DNA of 64,000 nt from Streptomyces prunicolor NBRC 13075. Its GTDB lineage: Bacteria; Actinomycetota; Actinomycetes; Streptomycetales; Streptomycetaceae. The stretch spans positions 124,001-188,000 of the forward strand of contig NZ_BARF01000025.1 in NCBI RefSeq assembly GCF_000367365.1, read 5' to 3'. This document shows positions 1 through 8,272 of this stretch, piece after piece. The stretch's first letter is position 1. Each line of letters begins with the position of its first letter. The notes under the pieces are model-generated. The model did not search any database. It was given only the letters and a program-made list of their open reading frames with translations, and was not told where the DNA came from. The translations under genes and the position numbers were made by a program.

Positions 1-1
1 C

Positions 2-1237
2 TACGCCGACTGGGCCGCCGAAATCGACTTCGTCTCCAACGACCACTACGTGCTGCCCGGTTCACAGGACCGCGACGAGCTGTCCTTCTCCGCGAACCTC
101 GTGAGCGGGATCTCCGCCGGCAAGCCATGGTTCCTCATGGAGCACTCCACCAGCGCCGTCAACTGGCAGCCCGTCAACGTGGCCAAGCGCCCCGGCGACC
201 TGGCCCGCGACTCCCTCCTGCACGTCGCGCACGGCGCCGACGCCGTCTGCTACTTCCAGTGGCGCCAGTCCGCGGCCGGCGCCGAGAAGTACCACTCCGC
301 GATGGTCCCGCACTCCGGCGCCGACAGCGAGGTCTTCCGCGCGGTGACCGAACTCGGCCGCACACTGCGCACGTTGGCCCCCGTCGCCGGGTCGGACCGC
401 GAGACGGCCCGGGTCGGCATCGTCTTCGACTGGGAGTCCTGGTGGGCCAGCGAGCAGGACTCGCACCCCACCGACCGGCTCGACTACCGCCAGGAAGCGC
501 TCGACTGGTACTCCGCCCTCCTCGACCTCGGCGTCCGCGCCGACATCGTCACCGCGCAGACCGCCCTGGACCGCTACGACGTGGTGATCACGCCGGTGCT
601 GCACATGATCCCGGCGGCCCTCTCCAAGGAACTCACCCGGTACGTCGAGCAGGGCGGCCACCTGGTCTCCACGTACTTCTCCGGTGTCGTCGACGAGAAC
701 GACCACATCTGGCTCGGCGGCTACCCGGGCGCCCTGCGCGACCTGCTGGGCATCCGTATCGAGGAGTTCGGCCCGCTGCTCGACGGCGACACGGTCGAGC
801 TGGACCTCGACGGCACGGCCACGGGCTCCCTGTGGACCGACCGGATCACGGTGACCGACCCCGAGGTGGAGGTGCTGGCCCACTACCGCAGCGGCACGTA
901 CGCCGGTCGCCCCGCGGTCACCCGCCGTACGGTGGGCGGAGGTTCGGCGGCGTACGTCTCCACGCGTCTGGGCCGTGCCGGACTCGCCGGTCTGCTCCCC
1001 GAGTTGCTCGCGCCCGCCGGTGTCGGCAGTGAACTCCCCGACGCCGCACGGGGAGTTGTCGAGCTGACCGTGCGCCGGAACGCCGACAGCCGCTACCTGT
1101 TCCTGGTCAACCGGACCGACGGGACAGTGCCGTTGACCGGTCTGTCCGGGGAACTGCTGGTCGGCAGCGCGGGCGAGGACGGTTTCCCCGTGCTCTCCCC
1201 AAGGGAGGTCGCCGTAGTGAGCCAGCCCGCGACCTGA
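2..1237 (+). CDS. GH42 beta-galactosidase, C-terminal part (5' truncated)
   Basis: This is the 3' end of a family 42 glycoside hydrolase, expected to release terminal beta-galactose; the reading frame is already open at base 2, so the N-terminal part of the barrel lies outside the window. About 411 residues remain. The segment WFLMEHSTSAVNWQPVN matches the GH42 nucleophile region, with Glu in MEHST as the likely nucleophile. It is followed by the A4 trimerisation domain (VGIVFDWESWW, then HMIPAALSKELTRYVEQGG) and a C-terminal beta domain. The gene ends 8 nt before the convergent response regulator stop. Family assignment is secure; the sugar specificity is not visible. Confidence 0.9.
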   Translation, partial: YADWAAEIDFVSNDHYVLPGSQDRDELSFSANLVSGISAGKPWFLMEHSTSAVNWQPVNVAKRPGDLARDSLLHVAHGADAVCYFQWRQSAAGAEKYHSAMVPHSGADSEVFRAVTELGRTLRTLAPVAGSDRETARVGIVFDWESWWASEQDSHPTDRLDYRQEALDWYSALLDLGVRADIVTAQTALDRYDVVITPVLHMIPAALSKELTRYVEQGGHLVSTYFSGVVDENDHIWLGGYPGALRDLLGIRIEEFGPLLDGDTVELDLDGTATGSLWTDRITVTDPEVEVLAHYRSGTYAGRPAVTRRTVGGGSAAYVSTRLGRAGLAGLLPELLAPAGVGSELPDAARGVVELTVRRNADSRYLFLVNRTDGTVPLTGLSGELLVGSAGEDGFPVLSPREVAVVSQPAT

Positions 1238-1245
1238 CGGACGGC

Positions 1246-1893
1246 TCAGGTGAGTTCGAGCAGCCCGCGGCGGACGGCCTCCGACACGGCCGCCGCCCGG
1301 TTGTCGACCTTGAACTTGCGGTAGATCCGCACGAGATGGGTCTTGACCGTGGCCTCGCTGAGGAACAACGCCTCGGCGATGGCCCGGTTGCTGTGCCCCT
1401 CGGCCATCAGCCGGACGACCTCGACCTCGCGCGCGGTCAACTCCTGGGCGGGGCTGACCACTTGGCCGACCAGTTCACCGACGACGTCCGCCGCGAGCCC
1501 GACCGATCCGCCGGCGGCCGTACGGACCGCCTGGAAGAGTTCCTCCGGCGGCCCCGCCTTGAGCACATAGCCGCGGGCGCCCGCCTGCAACGCCCGTACG
1601 ACATCGGCTCGTCCGGCGTAGCTGGTCAGCATGACCACCGCGACGCCCGGCGCCCGCTGGGCGAGCCGTCGGACGGCCTCGACGCCGTCGATCCCACTCC
1701 CCGGCCCGGCGAACCGCAGATCCATCAGCGCGACGTCGGGCGTCAACTGGGCTGCCAGGCGCACGGCTTCCTCACCGCTGCCGGCCTCGGCGATCACATC
1801 GAGGTCCGGTTCGCCGTCGAGCAGGGCGCGCAGTCCGGCCCGTACGACGGCGTGGTCGTCCGCGATGAGGAGCCGGAACGGTCCGCCGGTCAT
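1246..1893 (-). CDS. NarL/LuxR-family response regulator
   Basis: Cytoplasmic response regulator of 215 aa, the DNA-binding partner of the histidine kinase encoded immediately upstream. The receiver domain (about 1-125) shows the acidic pair ADDH near residues 11-13, the phosphoacceptor Asp about 58 in VALMDLRF, and the conserved Lys in YVLKAGP. The LuxR helix-turn-helix follows at about 150-210 (LTAREVEVVRLMAEGHSNRA, then SEATVKTHL). The start ATG overlaps the kinase stop by 4 nt (ATGA), so the two are translationally coupled. A longer frame reading through from the kinase region is only a shadow; MTGGPFRLLIADD is the natural N-terminus. Confidence 0.95.
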   Translation of the reverse strand: MTGGPFRLLIADDHAVVRAGLRALLDGEPDLDVIAEAGSGEEAVRLAAQLTPDVALMDLRFAGPGSGIDGVEAVRRLAQRAPGVAVVMLTSYAGRADVVRALQAGARGYVLKAGPPEELFQAVRTAAGGSVGLAADVVGELVGQVVSPAQELTAREVEVVRLMAEGHSNRAIAEALFLSEATVKTHLVRIYRKFKVDNRAAAVSEAVRRGLLELT

Positions 1894-3137
1894 GAGGCGG
1901 TCGCCGCGGTGAGAGGTGCGACCGGCCGGATCCGGGGCGGTGCTGAGACCGTGGCGCGGACCCTGGTCCCCCCGCCCGGCACGCTGCTCACGTCGAGGTC
2001 TCCGCCGCATTCGCGCAGTCGCGCCCTGGCCGCGGGCAGCCCGAAGCCGCGGTCCGCGCGAGCACCGGCCGCGAAGGCCGCGGTGGGGTCGAAGCCCAGC
2101 CCGTCGTCGCTCACTTCGAGTTCCACCCGGTCCCGGTGCCGCCGGTAGGTCACCAACACGCTTGCCGCGCGGGCGTGTTCGCGTACGTTCGCCAGTGTGC
2201 TCTGGGCGACGCGGAAGAGGGTGGTGGCCGTGTGGTCGTCGAGTACCGGCTGATGCGCGCCCACCGCGTGGAACCGGACGCTGGCTCCGGCGCCCTCGGT
2301 CCGTGATCGGGCACACAGCAGCCGTAGCGCGTCCTCCAGGCCCGCCTCGGCGACGGCGGCGGGAGTGAGGTCGCGGATGATCCGCCGGGTCTCCGCCAGG
2401 TTCGCGCCGAGTCCGTCGGCCACGGCGCGGACCCGGGTGCGCGCCACGTCCGGCCGCTCGTCCCAGTCCCGCTCGGCCACCTGCAGCATCATGACGCTGC
2501 CGGCGAGTTCCTGGGCCAGCGTGTCGTGCAGATCGCGGGCGATACGGGTGCGCTCCGCGAGCACACCGGCCTGGCGCTGCTGCTCGGCCAACGTGTCCCG
2601 GGTGTCCCGCAGTTCCTCCACCAGCCGCTGGCGGACGGCCGCGTCCCGCTGCTGGGTCCGGTACAGGGCGACGGTCGCCCATACCGCCGCGACGGGCACC
2701 AGCGCGACCTCGGGGTCGAACCGACCCGTGGCCCGGACGAGCGACCCGACGAGTACGACGGTGATCACGGCCACGGTCACTACGGCAGCGCGTCGGCCGA
2801 GCACGCGCAGGGCAGCGCAGGCGAGCGGCAGAGCGCACCACACGTAGGCGGTTGTCAGCGGTGCCTGGGTGAGGAAGGTCAGCACCGTCCACAGCAGGAC
2901 CAGCACGGGGACCCACGCGCGCCTGCCGAGCGCCCCGAGCCGGTCCCACCACGTGAGCCCGGCGGCGTACACCAGCGCCAGCACTCCGCTGAGGCTCACG
3001 ATGTACCAGCACAACGGGACGTCTGTCAGGGCGAGCCGGACGAAGCCCGCCCCGACGACGAGGAACAGCGCGAAATGGGAGACGTGCTCCAGGGTGTGCC
3101 GACTGCCGCGAGCGGTCAGCGGAACGCGAGCGGACAC
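1890..3137 (-). CDS. Membrane sensor histidine kinase (HisKA_3 type)
   Basis: Sensor kinase of 415 aa for the following response regulator. Five to six hydrophobic segments fill about residues 18-160 with only short loops, so there is no large extracellular sensing domain. The dimerisation/phosphoacceptor helix contains ERTRIARDLHDTLAQ with the phosphorylated His at about 204, typical of the NarX/DesK class. The ATPase domain follows, with EVSDDGLGFDP (N/G1 region) and GFGLPAARARLRECGG (G2 region). The GTG start has AAGGGG upstream. An orphan solute-binding protein gene lies 85 nt upstream on the same strand and might be an accessory sensor. Confidence 0.93.
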   Translation of the reverse strand: MSARVPLTARGSRHTLEHVSHFALFLVVGAGFVRLALTDVPLCWYIVSLSGVLALVYAAGLTWWDRLGALGRRAWVPVLVLLWTVLTFLTQAPLTTAYVWCALPLACAALRVLGRRAAVVTVAVITVVLVGSLVRATGRFDPEVALVPVAAVWATVALYRTQQRDAAVRQRLVEELRDTRDTLAEQQRQAGVLAERTRIARDLHDTLAQELAGSVMMLQVAERDWDERPDVARTRVRAVADGLGANLAETRRIIRDLTPAAVAEAGLEDALRLLCARSRTEGAGASVRFHAVGAHQPVLDDHTATTLFRVAQSTLANVREHARAASVLVTYRRHRDRVELEVSDDGLGFDPTAAFAAGARADRGFGLPAARARLRECGGDLDVSSVPGGGTRVRATVSAPPRIRPVAPLTAATAS

Positions 3138-3222
3138 GGCAGATCCCCTTGGGACGAACGATCCGGACAGGGTCCCCGAGTCTATCCGCCACCTGTATGA
3201 CCAGTGTGAACAGTGGAGCCCC

Positions 3223-4353
3223 TCACGCCCCCGGGTGCAGCCCCAGCCAGCCCGGTGTGGGATCGCCCTTCACCTCTCCGAAGTAGAGGGCGAAGGTCTG
3301 CTTCCAGCGCTCGACCGCCGCGCGGTCGGCCATGAAGGCGGGGAAGCCGTCGAGGTGTGCGTTCGGGTACTCCCAGATCGGCTTCAGCCCAGCAGGGAGC
3401 GTGGTGTCGGTCCGTACCGACCAGCCGTTGAAGGAAGCCCGCTGCTGGGCGTCGGACAGCTGCCAGTTGAGGTAGAGCTGGGCGGCCGTGGTGTTCCTGG
3501 CCTGCTTCAGGATCGCGGCGCGCTGACCCCAGGCCATGAACGGGTGACCGTCGGGAACGACCCACTTCACGGGAGACGTCCAGGCCAACGTGCCCGCCGT
3601 GGCGAGGCCGATCTCCTTCTCCCCGCCGAAGACCGCGCCGATCGGGGAGTCGGCACCCCGGGCGAACCGCACGTCCTGCCCCGCCAGCGCGGCCACCCAT
3701 TCCCAGCCGTACTGCTGTACGTACAACGAGTAGAGGTAGAGGACCGCGTCGTCATCGTGCGGGAAGGGCGAAGCGATCTTCCCCTTCCACTTCGGATCGA
3801 TGAGATCGAGCGGGGACCTGGGAGCATCCGCACCGACCGCGGCGACGTCGTACAGGAAGCTGAAGCCCACCGCGGCGATGGCGACCCAGGCGCCCTGCGG
3901 GTCCTTGAAGCCGTCGTGAACCTTCGAGAACCCGGCCGGCTTGTAGGGCAGCAGTCGGCCTTGCTCCTTCCACCGCGTGAAATCCTGCAGGGTCTGGAGT
4001 TGTACGACGTCGGGTACCAGGGTGCCGGTCGCGAACTGGTTGTCCACGCGCACGTCGTGGTACTTGCTGTAGTCGACGATCAGCGTCAGATCGATGTCGG
4101 GGAAACGCTTCCTGAAGGCCGTCTTGGTGGCGTCCAGCTGGGTCGGATTGTCACCCCCGGCGTAGACCACGAGCTTGCCGCCGTCCGCGAGGGCGGCCCG
4201 GTACAGCTCGTCGAGCGTTCTGGTCTCCTCCCGCGAGGACCGGAGTGCCGGGGCGGCGGAGGCCGTCGTGGCCGTGGCACCGAGCACGCTCATTCCGAGC
4301 GCGGCACCGGCTCCACCGGCAAGGACACGTCGTCTGCTGAGAAAACTGGACAC
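3223..4353 (-). CDS. Extracellular solute-binding protein (iron/thiamine-like), Tat-exported
   Basis: Secreted ABC-type substrate-binding protein of 376 aa. The N-terminus has a twin-arginine motif (SRRRVLAGG), a hydrophobic stretch and an ASA-type cleavage region near residue 34. The mature part resembles the Fe(III)/spermidine/thiamine-type binding family (GKLVVYAGGDNPTQLDA near the N-terminus; PWRWKQ-like aromatic patches further on). No permease or ATPase gene accompanies it; it stands alone between a TetR gene and a two-component system, all on the minus strand. It could feed a transporter encoded elsewhere or present a ligand to the adjacent kinase. The GTG start follows AGAGAGG by about 9 nt. 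Ligand unknown. Confidence 0.85.
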   Translation of the reverse strand: MSSFLSRRRVLAGGAGAALGMSVLGATATTASAAPALRSSREETRTLDELYRAALADGGKLVVYAGGDNPTQLDATKTAFRKRFPDIDLTLIVDYSKYHDVRVDNQFATGTLVPDVVQLQTLQDFTRWKEQGRLLPYKPAGFSKVHDGFKDPQGAWVAIAAVGFSFLYDVAAVGADAPRSPLDLIDPKWKGKIASPFPHDDDAVLYLYSLYVQQYGWEWVAALAGQDVRFARGADSPIGAVFGGEKEIGLATAGTLAWTSPVKWVVPDGHPFMAWGQRAAILKQARNTTAAQLYLNWQLSDAQQRASFNGWSVRTDTTLPAGLKPIWEYPNAHLDGFPAFMADRAAVERWKQTFALYFGEVKGDPTPGWLGLHPGA

Positions 4354-4496
4354 GCTGTGGGGCCTCTCTGAGGGGGGCGTGAGGCCATGGACCGCGTGGG
4401 CGGAAGCCCGGCGCCATGGACATGCGTGATTCTTCAGCCGCCCAGGGGCCGTTCGCGTCGTCCGTACGGAGCGAAGGGTGTGCGAGAGGTTGAAGT

Positions 4497-4522
4497 CCCG
4501 TTCAACCGATCGGTTGAACGGG
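4497..4522. promoter_or_regulatory. 26-bp perfect palindrome, putative operator
   Basis: CCCGTTCAACCGA is followed immediately by its exact reverse complement, giving a 26-bp palindrome without a spacer. It lies about 145 nt upstream of the solute-binding protein start and downstream of the tetR stop. The absence of a loop and of a following T-run argues for a protein-binding site rather than a terminator. The neighbouring TetR protein is an obvious but untested candidate ligand. Confidence 0.6.
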
Positions 4523-4621
4523 ATGTCACCGGCCTGTCGTACCTGAGGGATGCGGCCACGTGTCCTGCCGTCGCGTCCAGGGGAGCCAGGTCAAACACCG
4601 ACCGGAGCGCGGATTCCAGGA

Positions 4622-5200
4622 TCAGCCCGTAGCCGGGCCCAGCCCCGTGACCGTGACCGTGACAAGTCGGCGTACCGCTGCCTTGGACGGCAGGGCGCCC
4701 GCCGCGGCGAGGGCGTGGAGGCAGTAGGTCGCGAGTTCGTCCGGGGAGACGTCGTCGCGGATGTCGCCGGACTGCGCGCCCTCGGCCAGGAGTTCGCGGA
4801 GGAAGCGGTGGAGGTGTTGTTCGGCGCCGGCGACGTGTTCGCCCTGGTGGAGCAGCGCGCCGAGTTCCGGTCCGTGGCCGTGGCGTCGCTGCTGGATGAA
4901 GGCGTACGCCTCCAGTACCGCTCTCAGCCGTTCGCCCGCGCCGCCGGGGCCGTCCCGAAGGGCGGCGAGTTCACGGAGATGGCCGGCGATCTGCTCCTCG
5001 TGCCACGCCGTCATGATCGACTCGACGTCCGGGAAGTACTTGTACAGCGTGGCCCGGCCGATCCCACTCTCCTCGGCGATCTTCGACATCGTCACCGAAC
5101 GCAGCCCACGCTCGGTCACCAGCACCGCCGTGGTCTCCAACACCGTCTCGCGTACGGCGCGGCGGTGCTCCTCGATGGTCTCGTTCCAGAGCTTCGGCAC
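4622..5200 (-). CDS. TetR/AcrR-family transcriptional regulator
   Basis: DNA-binding repressor of 192 aa. The helix-turn-helix is at about 20-65 (GLRSVTMSKIAEESGIGRAT then LYKYFPDVESIMTAWHEE), a textbook TetR_N domain; the C-terminal ligand domain (about 80-192) is not recognisable. The GTG start has no Shine-Dalgarno sequence but TATGCT lies 6 nt upstream, suggesting a leaderless transcript. An imperfect inverted repeat sits in the divergent gap to the DUF2218 gene, so autoregulation together with control of that gene is likely. The downstream solute-binding gene is a further possible target. Confidence 0.93.
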   Translation of the reverse strand: MPKLWNETIEEHRRAVRETVLETTAVLVTERGLRSVTMSKIAEESGIGRATLYKYFPDVESIMTAWHEEQIAGHLRELAALRDGPGGAGERLRAVLEAYAFIQQRRHGHGPELGALLHQGEHVAGAEQHLHRFLRELLAEGAQSGDIRDDVSPDELATYCLHALAAAGALPSKAAVRRLVTVTVTGLGPATG

Positions 5201-5206
5201 GGTCTC

Positions 5207-5269
5207 AGCATACGACTCGCCGCCGTCGAAACACTATGCATTGACAGCGACACAGTGTCTCGATAAAGC
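5207..5269. promoter_or_regulatory. Divergent tetR / DUF2218 promoter region with inverted repeat
   Basis: On the plus strand TTGACA (5241-5246) is followed after 17 nt by TAAAGC, a plausible promoter for the DUF2218 gene. On the minus strand TATGCT (5207-5212 complement) lies 6 nt before the tetR GTG. An inverted repeat, GAAACACTATG at 5228-5238 against CACAGTGTCTC at 5251-5261 (9 of 11 positions complementary), brackets the TTGACA box and is the likely TetR operator. Confidence 0.55.
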
Positions 5270-5320
5270 TGGCGGCGCCGATACGCACGAGTCCCAACGC
5301 CTGACCGAACCGAGGACCCC

Positions 5321-5695
5321 ATGCCCACCGCCGAAGCACGCATCCCCACCGACCGCCCCGGTCGCTACCTCGTCCAACTCTGCAAGCACTTCGCCAACAA
5401 GGGCCGCCATCTGACGCATCGCCCACGCACCCACACACTCCCGGAGCTTCGGCCCGACCAGATCCAGGTCGAATGGACGGACAGCGACGGGACGCTCCGT
5501 CTGCCGTGGGGGCAGTGCACCCTGCAAGCCGTTCCCGGCGCGCTGCGGGTGCGCGTCGAGTCCGACGACCGAGAGAACCTGGAGCGGCTTCAGGATCTCG
5601 TCGACACGCACATCGCCAGGTTCAGCAGGCGCGATCCGCTGCGGGTGGAGTGGGAACCGCCCAGGCCCACACGCCATGGACCGGCCGGGTCGTGA
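5321..5695 (+). CDS. DUF2218 domain protein
   Basis: Small cytoplasmic protein of 124 aa matching the DUF2218 pattern: a conserved start region IPTDRPGRYLVQLCKHFANK and a His-rich stretch (RHLTHRPRTH), then a compact beta-rich domain ending RRDPLRVEW. The family is widespread in proteobacteria and actinobacteria, often beside siderophore or metal genes, but its biochemical role is not established to my knowledge. It is divergent from a TetR gene across a shared promoter and is probably controlled by it. The ATG is preceded by GAGG at suitable spacing. No membrane segment or signal peptide. Confidence 0.85.
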   Translation: MPTAEARIPTDRPGRYLVQLCKHFANKGRHLTHRPRTHTLPELRPDQIQVEWTDSDGTLRLPWGQCTLQAVPGALRVRVESDDRENLERLQDLVDTHIARFSRRDPLRVEWEPPRPTRHGPAGS

Positions 5696-5839
5696 GGTTT
5701 CTGGTGATGGTCCTCGCGGCGAAGGCGACCCGCGTGGGCGGTCTCGCTCTGCATCGACACGGGCGCCGCACCGGAGGACAGGTCCGGCCGCGCGGCGACC
5801 CGGTCTCCATCAGCACCACCTTCCCCCCGCCCGGGGTGC

Positions 5840-5873
5840 AACGCATGCGTTTCATACCCCCTAGGGGTATAGT
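5840..5873 (+). promoter_or_regulatory. CsoR/CstR-like operator overlapping the permease -10
   Basis: ATACCCC-CTA-GGGGTAT at 5854-5870 is a near-ideal match to the GC-box with flanking AT arms bound by DUF156 repressors (copper-sensing CsoR, persulfide-sensing CstR). Its right arm runs into TATAGT (5868-5873), a good -10 hexamer, so binding would block the promoter. Just upstream is another 12-bp palindrome, AACGCATGCGTT (5840-5851). No csoR-like gene is present in this window. Confidence 0.7.
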
Positions 5874-5906
5874 CCCGCCTGACGCACACCGGAGAGGGGC
5901 GGTTTC

Positions 5907-7076
5907 ATGGAAGCGATCAGGCACGCGTTGTCCATCGCGGGTTCGATGACCTGGGAGGTCACCTGGGCACTGATCCTCGGCTTCACGCTCTCCGCCGTCG
6001 TGCAGGCGGTGGTGCGCCGGTCGACGGTCGTACGGCTGCTCGGTGACGACCGGCCGCGCACGCTCGCCCTGTCCGCCGGGCTCGGTGCCGCCTCGTCCTC
6101 CTGCTCGTACGCGGCCGTCGCACTCGCCCGCTCCCTGTTCCGCAAGGGCGCGAACTTCACGGCGGCCATGGCCTTCGAGATCGCCTCCACCAACCTGGTC
6201 GTCGAACTCGGCGTGATCCTGGCCCTGTTGATGGGCTGGCAGTTCACCGCCGCGGAGTTCGTCGGCGGGCCGATCATGATCGTCGTCCTCGCGGTGCTGT
6301 TCCGCCTCTTCCTGCGTGAGCGTCTGCTGCGCGGGGCGCGGGAGCAGGCGGAGCGCGGGCTCGCCGGTTCCATGGAGGGGCACGCGGCGATGGACATGTC
6401 GATCGGGGGCGAGGGGAGCTTCGTACGGCGGCTGTTCTCGCGGGACGGGCTCACGTCCGTCGCGCACATCTTCGTGATGGAGTGGGCCGCGATCCTGCGC
6501 GACCTGGTGGCCGGGCTGCTGATCGCGGGCGCGATCGCCGCCTGGGTGCCGGACAGCTTCTGGCACACGTTCTTCCTCGCGGACCATCCCCTCGCCTCGA
6601 AGCTGGTCGGGCCGCTCGTCGGCCCGCTGGTGGCCATCGCGACCTTCGTCTGCTCGATCGGCAACGTGCCGCTCGCGGTGGTGCTCTGGAAGGGCGGCAT
6701 CAGCTTCGGCGGGGTGATCGCCTTCATCTACGCCGACCTGCTGATCCTGCCGATCCTGAACATCTACCGGAAGTACTACGGGGCCCGGATGGCCGGCTTC
6801 CTGCTGGTCACCTTCTTCGCCGCGATGGCCGTCGCCGGATACATCGTCGAGTTCGCCTTCGGCGGTCTTGGACTGATCCCGGACCAGGCCGATGCCAAGA
6901 TCCCCGACGACGGGATCACCTGGAACTACACGACCTGGCTGAACATCGTCTTCCTGCTGCTGGCCGCGAGTCTGGTCGTACGGTTCCTGCGCAGTGGCGG
7001 CCCGGCCATGCTGCGGATGATGGGCGGTTCACCGGACGACGGCGGGCAGGAACACGAGCACCACCATCACCACTAG
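5907..7076 (+). CDS. PF03773-family permease (UPF0718/ArsP-like) with His-rich tail
   Basis: Integral membrane protein of 389 aa with about eight hydrophobic helices in two halves separated by a polar linker (about 140-175). Each half carries the family repeat: ALSAGLGAASSSCSYAAVAL in the first and VAIATFVCSIGNVPLAVVLW in the second, both with a Cys-Ser pair in a membrane segment, as in ArsP-type and YraQ-type permeases. The extreme C-terminus, HEHHHHH after EQE, is a potential metal-binding tail. The promoter overlaps a CsoR/CstR-like operator, pointing to copper or reactive-sulfur control rather than arsenic. GGAGAGGGG precedes the ATG. Substrate unknown. Confidence 0.85.
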   Translation: MEAIRHALSIAGSMTWEVTWALILGFTLSAVVQAVVRRSTVVRLLGDDRPRTLALSAGLGAASSSCSYAAVALARSLFRKGANFTAAMAFEIASTNLVVELGVILALLMGWQFTAAEFVGGPIMIVVLAVLFRLFLRERLLRGAREQAERGLAGSMEGHAAMDMSIGGEGSFVRRLFSRDGLTSVAHIFVMEWAAILRDLVAGLLIAGAIAAWVPDSFWHTFFLADHPLASKLVGPLVGPLVAIATFVCSIGNVPLAVVLWKGGISFGGVIAFIYADLLILPILNIYRKYYGARMAGFLLVTFFAAMAVAGYIVEFAFGGLGLIPDQADAKIPDDGITWNYTTWLNIVFLLLAASLVVRFLRSGGPAMLRMMGGSPDDGGQEHEHHHHH

Positions 7077-7137
7077 CCGGGGACCCCGCCTCCCGCCGAA
7101 TTTCCGCACCGCCCCGGTCAGTTCACTGTAAAGAACC

Positions 7138-7168
7138 TTGACAGGCGATTGGTCTAGTCCAACTATGG
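7138..7168 (+). promoter_or_regulatory. Chitinase promoter with DasR-like site
   Basis: TTGACA at 7138-7143 is a consensus -35. TTGGTCTAGTCCAA (7149-7162) lies between it and the expected -10 (AACTAT or CTATGG, about 7161-7168). It closely matches the dre element bound by the GntR repressor DasR, which controls Streptomyces chitinase genes in response to glucosamine-6-phosphate. The dre consensus is known; the match is by eye. Confidence 0.75.
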
Positions 7169-7222
7169 TCGCTGTTCGCCCCGGACCGGGGCGACTTCTC
7201 TCCTTTCAGCATGGGAGCGTCA

Positions 7223-8272
7223 ATGAGACGACCTGGGCCTCTTCGCGCGTCGCTGTCCTGCGCGGCCGTAACCGCCTTGTCCACGGGGCTTGTCGCTCTC
7301 GGCGGGGGTGCCGCGAGCGCCGATCACCGCGCGCGGCCCATGCCGGATCATGTGGCGGCGCCGTACTTCGAGGCGTGGACCGGTGAGAGCCCGGCCGTGC
7401 TGGCCGCCGAGTCCGGCAACAAGTACCTCACGATGGCCTTCCTGCAGACCGAGGCGGCCGGCTCGTGCTCGGCGTACTGGAACGGTCTGCCCGCCCAGCC
7501 GATCTCGAAGTCCACCTTCGGCAAGGACATTGCCACCATCCAGGCGCGCGGCGGCAACGTCATCCCGTCCTTCGGCGGCTACGCGGCGGACACCACCAAC
7601 ACCGAACTGGCCGACAGCTGCACCGATGTCGACGCCATCGCGAAGGTCTACGAGAGCCTGGTCACGACCTACGGCGTGAGCCGCATCGACCTCGACATCG
7701 AGGCCGACTCCATCAACAACACGGCCGGCATAGACCGCCGCAACAAGGCGATCGCGAAGGTGCAGCGCTGGGCCCAACGCACCGGCCGTAGCGTGGAGTT
7801 CTCCTACACACTGCCGACCACCACCACCGGTCTCGCGCCCAACGGCGTTGCCCTGCTGCAGAACGCGGTCGACAACGGCGCGCGCGTGGACGTCGTCAAC
7901 ATCATGACCTTCGACTACTACGACGGCGCCACCCACGACATGGCGGAGGACACCAAGACCGCCGCGACCGGCCTGCACTCCCAACTCGCCGCGCTGTACC
8001 CGAAGAAGAACCCGGCCAAGCTGTGGAAGATGATCGGCGTCACCGAGATGCCCGGCATCGACGACTTCGGTCCCGCGGAGACCTTCACCACGCAGAACGC
8101 GGTCACCGTGAAGAAGTGGGCCGTGGCCCGGGGCATCAACACGCTGTCCTTCTGGGCGCTCCAGCGCGACAACGGCGGCTGCGTGGGCACCGGCGGCGCC
8201 AACAACTGCTCCGGGATCGCTCAGGACACCTGGTACTTCAGCCACACCTTCAAGTCGTTCACCCGGAGGTGA
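7223..8272 (+). CDS. Secreted GH18 chitinase
   Basis: Secreted family 18 glycoside hydrolase of 349 aa, expected to cut chitin beta-1,4 linkages. The chosen ATG is 12 nt inside the longest frame because GGGAG sits 5 nt before it. A Sec signal peptide (RRPGPLRASLS, hydrophobic core, then ASADHR) covers about 1-36. The catalytic motif is SRIDLDIEAD: DLDIE retains the proton-donor Glu and the two preceding Asp residues, although the first Asp of DxxDxDxE is Ser here. NIMTFDYYDG is the conserved substrate-binding strand. No carbohydrate-binding module is visible. Control by DasR is indicated by the promoter. Confidence 0.93.
   Translation: MRRPGPLRASLSCAAVTALSTGLVALGGGAASADHRARPMPDHVAAPYFEAWTGESPAVLAAESGNKYLTMAFLQTEAAGSCSAYWNGLPAQPISKSTFGKDIATIQARGGNVIPSFGGYAADTTNTELADSCTDVDAIAKVYESLVTTYGVSRIDLDIEADSINNTAGIDRRNKAIAKVQRWAQRTGRSVEFSYTLPTTTTGLAPNGVALLQNAVDNGARVDVVNIMTFDYYDGATHDMAEDTKTAATGLHSQLAALYPKKNPAKLWKMIGVTEMPGIDDFGPAETFTTQNAVTVKKWAVARGINTLSFWALQRDNGGCVGTGGANNCSGIAQDTWYFSHTFKSFTRR

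Noticed and set aside
1246..3192. A 648-aa apparent fusion ending in the response regulator
   Set aside because: The upstream portion is an out-of-frame read of the histidine kinase gene; the regulator has its own ATG coupled to the kinase stop.
5907..7076. Permease considered as an arsenic efflux gene arsP
   Set aside because: No ars genes or ArsR-type site are present, and the operator is of the copper/persulfide type.
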